A DNA stretch of 64,000 nt from Avena insularis (lineage: Eukaryota; Streptophyta; Magnoliopsida; Poales; Poaceae). The notes beneath the pieces are model-generated. The model did no database searches. It saw nothing but the letters and a program-made list of their open reading frames with translations, and was not told the origin of the DNA. This document shows, in pieces, positions 59,833-64,000 of this stretch. Each line of letters begins with the position of its first letter. Within the stretch, counting starts at the first letter, position 1. The DNA lies in NCBI GenBank assembly GCA_023614405.1, contig CM042693.1:337759527-337823526 (forward strand). The letters run 5' to 3'. Position numbers and translations under genes: made by a program.

Positions 59833-60849
59833 TCCCCAACGCCATTTATAGGAGAACATGAGGGAAATGAAATTTAAAATTAAAGGACATTGTATTTTAT
59901 GTGTTTTTTTATATAATATGTAGTTTGCCTTATGTGAGACTTGTGGACTTTTGTCGGGTGTGTGCATCCTAACTATGGATAAGCCGAATGTAATGTTTTC
60001 AGTGTCTTATTTAGAATATTGACGCTACGTTTAAAAGTCGGAATAAAGCATTTTCTGTCCCATCCTCGCTCCGATGGTGTGCCTAGTGTCGGCAGATGAC
60101 GCGCGGAGTCATGTGTCCGACGAATCTCTTGTTATTGAGTTTTTTCTTATTCTTTGGTGTGGTTCAAGGTCAGTGTTTTTCAATCTATGATTGTCATCTT
60201 CGCCGATAGTTGTGGTCTACTCCTTCGAGATCTTACCACGACGACTTCTCATCCATATATTATATCACGACAATTTTTTTTGGCTCTGGTGATGGAATGA
60301 CGAGTAAGATAGCGCATCTTCACCTCGTTCTAATGTATGTAGTTGTTGGTAGGTAGTCCAATGAGCTATTTGTAATTTTCATTATTTTTTAGACTCCTTT
60401 GTACTATATCGGTGGAATTTCGAGAAGAAAAGATAATAAAGCGATCTTTTATTGAAAAAGGTAATTTTCGAGTAGCTAACAAACACAAGAGAAATAAGTA
60501 AATTTTGAACTGTTGTGCGCTATTTGAGGGGATCGGATCCTTTTTCGATAGCATATGCCCCAAGTGGTGCGTCATAGAGCCAACTTCTGATTATCTCTAC
60601 CGTGAAGTAACCAGGCGCATTAGGAAATAGAAAACGGAAGATCAGATCGATGGGGGAGGGCGAGGAGAGGAGAGGAGAACAGGCAGAAACTCTTGTACTA
60701 CTAGTAGTACTAAAAGAAAGGGAGTTTCCCCACCCATCTTCCCTAACAAACCACCGCTCCTCCTGTTTGTTTTAAGATCCGATCTCCCCACCCCCCTCCG
60801 TTTCCTCCTGACCTCCCATCCTCACCCTCCAGCTAAATCCACGCCACCG
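59833..60849 (+). promoter_or_regulatory. upstream region and 5' UTR of the desaturase
   Basis: No clear TATA box lies close to the start codon. Features include a GA-rich tract (GAGGAGAGGAGAGGAG, about 60661-60677), a 16-bp palindrome at 60695-60710 and a pyrimidine-rich leader directly before the ATG. The start context GCCACCGATGG is near-ideal for a plant start. The 60100-60480 part resembles degraded repeat DNA (T-rich, ending near a TAATAAAG), but I cannot classify it. Confidence 0.45.
60695..60710. promoter_or_regulatory. 16-bp perfect palindrome upstream of SLD
   Basis: GTACTACTAGTAGTAC equals its own reverse complement and lies 140 bp before the start codon. It might be a dimeric factor site or a small hairpin in the 5' UTR; there is no direct evidence for either. 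Confidence 0.4.
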
Positions 60850-62259
60850 ATGGCCCGGACGGGCCTCACCGACGCGACGGCGCCCGACGCCGACGCAATG
60901 CCGCCCGCCAACAAGGGCGCCGCCGACGTCCGCATGATCTCCACCAAGGAGATGAGCGCGCACAACGCCGAGGACGACCTCTGGATCTCCATCAACGGGG
61001 ACGTCTACGACGTCACGCCCTGGCTGCGGCACCACCCGGGCGGCGAGGTCCCGCTCCTCACCCTCGCCGGCCAGGACGCCACCGACGCCTTCATGGCCTA
61101 CCACCCACCCTCCGTCCGCCCGCTCCTCCGCCGCTTCTTCGTCGGCCGCCTCTCCGACTACACCGTCTCCCCCGCCTCCGCCGACTTCCGCCGCCTCCTC
61201 GCGCAGTTCTCCTCCGCGGGCCTCTTCGAGCGCGTCGGGCCCATGCCCAACCTCCAGCTCCTCGCAATGTCGATCCTCTTCTCCATCGCCCTCTACTTCG
61301 TCCTCGCCTGCGCCAGCACCGGGGCCCACCTCTTCGGCGCCGGCCTCATTGGCTTCATCTGGATCCAGTCGGGCTGGGTTGGCCACGACTCGGGCCATCA
61401 CGAGCTCACCGCCTACCCCGCGCTCAACCGCCTCATACAGATCGTCACCGGGAACTGCCTCACCGGCCTCGGCATCGCCTGGTGGAAGTACAACCACAAC
61501 ACGCACCACATCGCCTGCAACAGCCTCGACCACGACCCGGACCTCCAGCACCTGCCGCTCTTCGCCGTTTCCAACAAGCTCTTCAACAACATTTGGTCTG
61601 TCTGCTACGAGCGCACACTGGCGTTCGATGCCATATCCAAGTTCTTCGTCAGCTACCAGCACTGGACATTCTACCCGGTCATGGGATTCGCGAGGATAAA
61701 CCTTCTGGTGCAGTCGATCGTCTTCCTGGTGACGCAGAAGAAGGTGCGGCAGCGGTGGCTGGAGATCGCCGGAGTAGCCGTGTTCTGGGTTTGGTACCCC
61801 TTATTGATCTCTACCCTGCCCAGTTGGTGGGAGAGGGTGGCGTTTGTGCTTGTGGGCTTCTTCGTCACGGGGCTTCAGCATGTGCAGTTCACCCTGAACC
61901 ACTTCTCATCCGCGGTGTACCTCGGGCCACCAAAGGGGAACGACTGGTTCGAGAGGCAAACCGCGGGCACCCTTGACATCAAGTGCCCACCGTGGATGGA
62001 TTGGTTCCACGGCGGTCTGCAGTTCCAGGTCGAGCACCATCTGTTCCCTCGCCTGCCTCGGCAGCACTACAGGATGGTCGCCCCATTTGTGCGCGACCTT
62101 TGCAAGAAGCATGGGCTGCCATATGGCGCCGCATCATTCTGGGAGGCGAATGTGATGACGCTGAGGACGCTAAGGGCTGCAGCGTTGCAAGCTAGAGAAG
62201 CCACTACTGCTGCTGCACGAAAGAATTTGGTCTGGGAAGCTCTGAACCATCACGGATGA
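60850..62259 (+). CDS. SLD: delta-8 sphingolipid (sphingoid long-chain base) desaturase
   Basis: 469 residues in a single exon. An N-terminal cytochrome b5 domain (about 28-103) has heme ligands in HPGG (62-65) and YHP (His85). The fatty-acid desaturase domain follows, with histidine boxes HDSGHH (179-184), HNTHH (216-220) and QVEHH (393-397); glutamine replacing the first histidine of box 3 is the signature of front-end and sphingolipid desaturases. Membrane segments lie at about 136-153, 160-175, 305-322 and 328-345. The family inserts a delta-8 double bond in the long-chain base of ER ceramides, taking electrons through the fused b5. Length fits plant SLDs (about 450 residues) plus a short N-terminal extension. 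The start has a strong context (CCACCGATGGC). GC content is high at the 5' end and falls along the gene, as in many grass genes. A front-end acyl desaturase is the main alternative but is unlikely in a grass. No lesions seen. Confidence 0.95.
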   Translation: MARTGLTDATAPDADAMPPANKGAADVRMISTKEMSAHNAEDDLWISINGDVYDVTPWLRHHPGGEVPLLTLAGQDATDAFMAYHPPSVRPLLRRFFVGRLSDYTVSPASADFRRLLAQFSSAGLFERVGPMPNLQLLAMSILFSIALYFVLACASTGAHLFGAGLIGFIWIQSGWVGHDSGHHELTAYPALNRLIQIVTGNCLTGLGIAWWKYNHNTHHIACNSLDHDPDLQHLPLFAVSNKLFNNIWSVCYERTLAFDAISKFFVSYQHWTFYPVMGFARINLLVQSIVFLVTQKKVRQRWLEIAGVAVFWVWYPLLISTLPSWWERVAFVLVGFFVTGLQHVQFTLNHFSSAVYLGPPKGNDWFERQTAGTLDIKCPPWMDWFHGGLQFQVEHHLFPRLPRQHYRMVAPFVRDLCKKHGLPYGAASFWEANVMTLRTLRAAALQAREATTAAARKNLVWEALNHHG

Positions 62260-62700
62260 TGAGGAGGACCGGAGGAGTACTACGAGGCAATTGCTAGCAT
62301 CCAGGCTCTTGTGGGCATGCAAATTATCTGATTGCTTCTCGATTGTGTAGAGAGATTGATCCCTTTTACCTGTTGGAGTCGTGTCGGATTTTTCGTGTTT
62401 CCGATTTGCAGTTGAAGAGCTAGTTCATGCTTCAGTTGTCTACATGTACACCACACTTAGATTTTTCAGTGACCATATCAATAGTACTCCTTGCTTTATA
62501 TCATTATTACAGTTAATTTATGGGTCATGTTTACATCCATTTCATCTTGCTTGCATTGAGCAGACTTCATGAGATTGTAAGCTTGATCCATGGTTTGGGG
62601 TAATGTTCTGTGGCACGCCTGTATGTCTTGCTGCCATGGGGAACATCCTATCTGTTCCAGGAATAAACATTTAGTCGTTTTTAATGCATTTGACATTACT
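62260..62700 (+). other. SLD: 3' UTR region of the desaturase
   Basis: AT-rich sequence after the TGA. AATAAA at 62662-62667 is the best poly(A) signal candidate; other T-rich elements lie near 62460-62530. The exact end cannot be set from sequence alone. Confidence 0.45.
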
Positions 62701-62788
62701 GAGATATACTGTAGTATCATTTGAGACTGAAGTGATAATTTCTTGTATTTGCTGATCTTGAATGCTTCTCGCTCAGATCTATGACCAG

Positions 62789-62850
62789 GCAGCATGTTAA
62801 AGGCTGTATCGAGACCGAGGCAGCATGTTAAAGTCTGTATCGAGACCGTT
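62789..62850. repeat. 31-bp tandem duplication
   Basis: Two units, each starting GCAGCATGTTAAAG and continuing to TGTATCGAGACCG, lie at 62789 and 62820, with two or three differences. They lie about 0.5 kb downstream of the desaturase stop. Confidence 0.8.
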
Positions 62851-63372
62851 AGCTGGAGTCGCCTCACAACTCAAGACTACTAGCTGTTTCCTTGAAATCA
62901 AAATACAATTCCAGGCACAGATCTACGATGGCCAAGCAAGGCGCATCGTGTTCCCTGTCCACTAATCTCGCAGTCGCAGAGTCGTCCTGATCAGCCTGCA
63001 TCGCTGTACGAAATACAGCCATTTCTTTGGCGCCTATTGTCCGATTCTTTCGAGATATTCTTGGACCATCTCCCCAGAACCTGTGATTCGTCACCGGTGG
63101 TTAGCAGCGTCAGCGTGCAGCGCATGTGCGATGCCCCGCGCATGCCCACGGCACCATGTCAGTTTGCATAACAGAAAATGGTTGGCTTGAGCCTGACATG
63201 TATGTACTATTGTCGGGGGTCCTTGCCTGGTTGTCTAGAATAGGTACTACAGTGCTTCTCTTGTCAGATTTGCGTAGGCCACCTCGACCAGTCTAGAAAT
63301 TTCGACTGAATGTCCCGTAACATTCAGTAATTCCTTGGAAATGAATTCTCAGAACCTCAAGATTTGTGATAT
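62851..63372. other. intergenic DNA with an uncertain short ORF
   Basis: An open frame at 62864-63094 (minus, 76 codons; ending LCLELYFDFKETASSLEL) has no recognised domain. It could be the last part of a neighbouring gene or chance. Nothing else was recognised. Confidence 0.25.
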
Positions 63373-64000
63373 AAGAGCATCTTTGCCGGTGTCCCAATAG
63401 CGCTCCCGAAAGGCCAATTGAGCGATCATCCAAATTTTGGCTTTTAGCGGCATGTCTCGATACCCGCTGACGACTTTTGAAGCCCAATAGATAGTCGGCA
63501 CGATTCACGCCGACCCCTACGTGCGAGTGCCGCCTTGGGAGCATCGACACTCCACGCCACGTCGGATTTTGTCCGTGGGACCCCTTGAAGCTGCATAGGC
63601 AAAAACCCGGACTCTTCCATCCATTTCCAATTCTACTTCCCATCTCGACTCCATATTGCCACTCCTTTCCCGCTTCCCTGCTCTAGTTTCTTTGCCGATG
63701 CTCCAATTCTCGCTTGTTTCCGAGAGCTTGTTGATCCTTTCCTCCCTCACCAGTAGTATGTCTTTGAAGAACAAGCCGGCGAGGCCGGCGAAGCCACGCC
63801 ATCCACGCACCATGTCTAGAATGAGTGGGAGGAGGAGGCCAGGGTCAAGTACGCGATGCTAGACCGCAAAAGCGCCGACATGCGTCCTTGGCGGAGGCTG
63901 AGAAGGCCTCAATGGTGGAGTTGCTCGGCCTCGGCCTTGGCAACTCCGAAGGCGGCTGCGCGTAGCACGCCACGCCACCCCTGGAGGAACGCAAGGTAGC
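63373..64000 (+). mobile_element. possible left end of a PIF/Harbinger-type element
   Basis: TAAGAGCATCTTTGCCGG near 63372 resembles the GAGCATCTCC-type termini of grass Harbinger/Tourist elements. It is followed by GC-rich sequence and a short frame with KNKPARPAKPRHPRTMSR (from about 63760), reminiscent of the basic N-terminus of their ORF1 protein. The right end lies outside the window, so the call is tentative. Confidence 0.3.

Noticed and set aside
60772..61662. 296-codon open frame on the minus strand opposite the desaturase
   Set aside because: It is the antisense shadow of a GC-rich coding region with strong third-position GC bias, is low complexity (V/E/G/A-rich) and has no motif.
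61349..61976. Alternative-frame open stretches inside the desaturase
   Set aside because: Repetitive S/T- or P-rich translations caused by the codon bias of the true frame, which carries all the conserved motifs.
62864..63094. 76-codon minus-strand open frame downstream of the desaturase
   Set aside because: No recognised domain and too short to support a gene without transcript evidence.

Overview
The window is nuclear DNA of a grass, most likely a Pooideae cereal or a relative (Triticeae or oat type). The evidence is BARE/Angela/WIS-type Ty1-copia elements whose LTRs open TGTTGGAGATATGCCC, a Maximus-like Sirevirus, Athila-type LTR elements primed by tRNA-Asp, several 5'-truncated LINEs, Tourist- and Stowaway-like MITEs, and one intronless nuclear gene with the strong 5' GC bias of grass genes. 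I cannot name the species. I saw no tRNA, rRNA, CRISPR or prokaryotic features.

Layout. 1-8436: a copia LTR (1-1657) sits in a minus-strand, tRNA-Asp-primed non-autonomous element (1658-5740), followed by LTR pieces of three families. 8437-12942: a decayed LINE (endonuclease, reverse transcriptase, zinc-finger region) with a second LINE 3' end (12275-12934) inserted in it or at its edge. 12943-17770: low-copy-looking DNA with a copia RT scrap and two MITE candidates. 17771-39298: five elements nested inside one another, LINE E > LINE F > Athila-like element B > BARE-like copia > 3.94-kb solo LTR; insertions 3, 4 and 5 have target-site duplications and LINE F has a 7-bp one. 39299-49737: another copy of the LINE F 3' end, then a broken Maximus-like Sirevirus split by a truncated gypsy-type LTR. 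50211-59142: a structurally complete plus-strand BARE-like copia (two LTRs, PBS, PPT, perfect 5-bp TSD AGATT) whose ORFs are dead. 59143-64000: the gene island, with an intact delta-8 sphingolipid desaturase (60850-62259) and a possible Harbinger end at the right edge.

The only gene I call functional is the desaturase, which joins an N-terminal cytochrome b5 domain to a three-histidine-box desaturase. The rest is transposable element sequence or DNA in which I recognise nothing. I did not find a previously undescribed biological system. The points most worth a second look are the five-deep nesting, an in-frame TGA just before the protease shared by both BARE-like copies, W-box-like repeats upstream of the LTR TATA boxes, a clustered CCGG-to-AGG/short-deletion pattern in one LTR that may be consensus error, and repeated palindromic motifs in the Sirevirus LTR.
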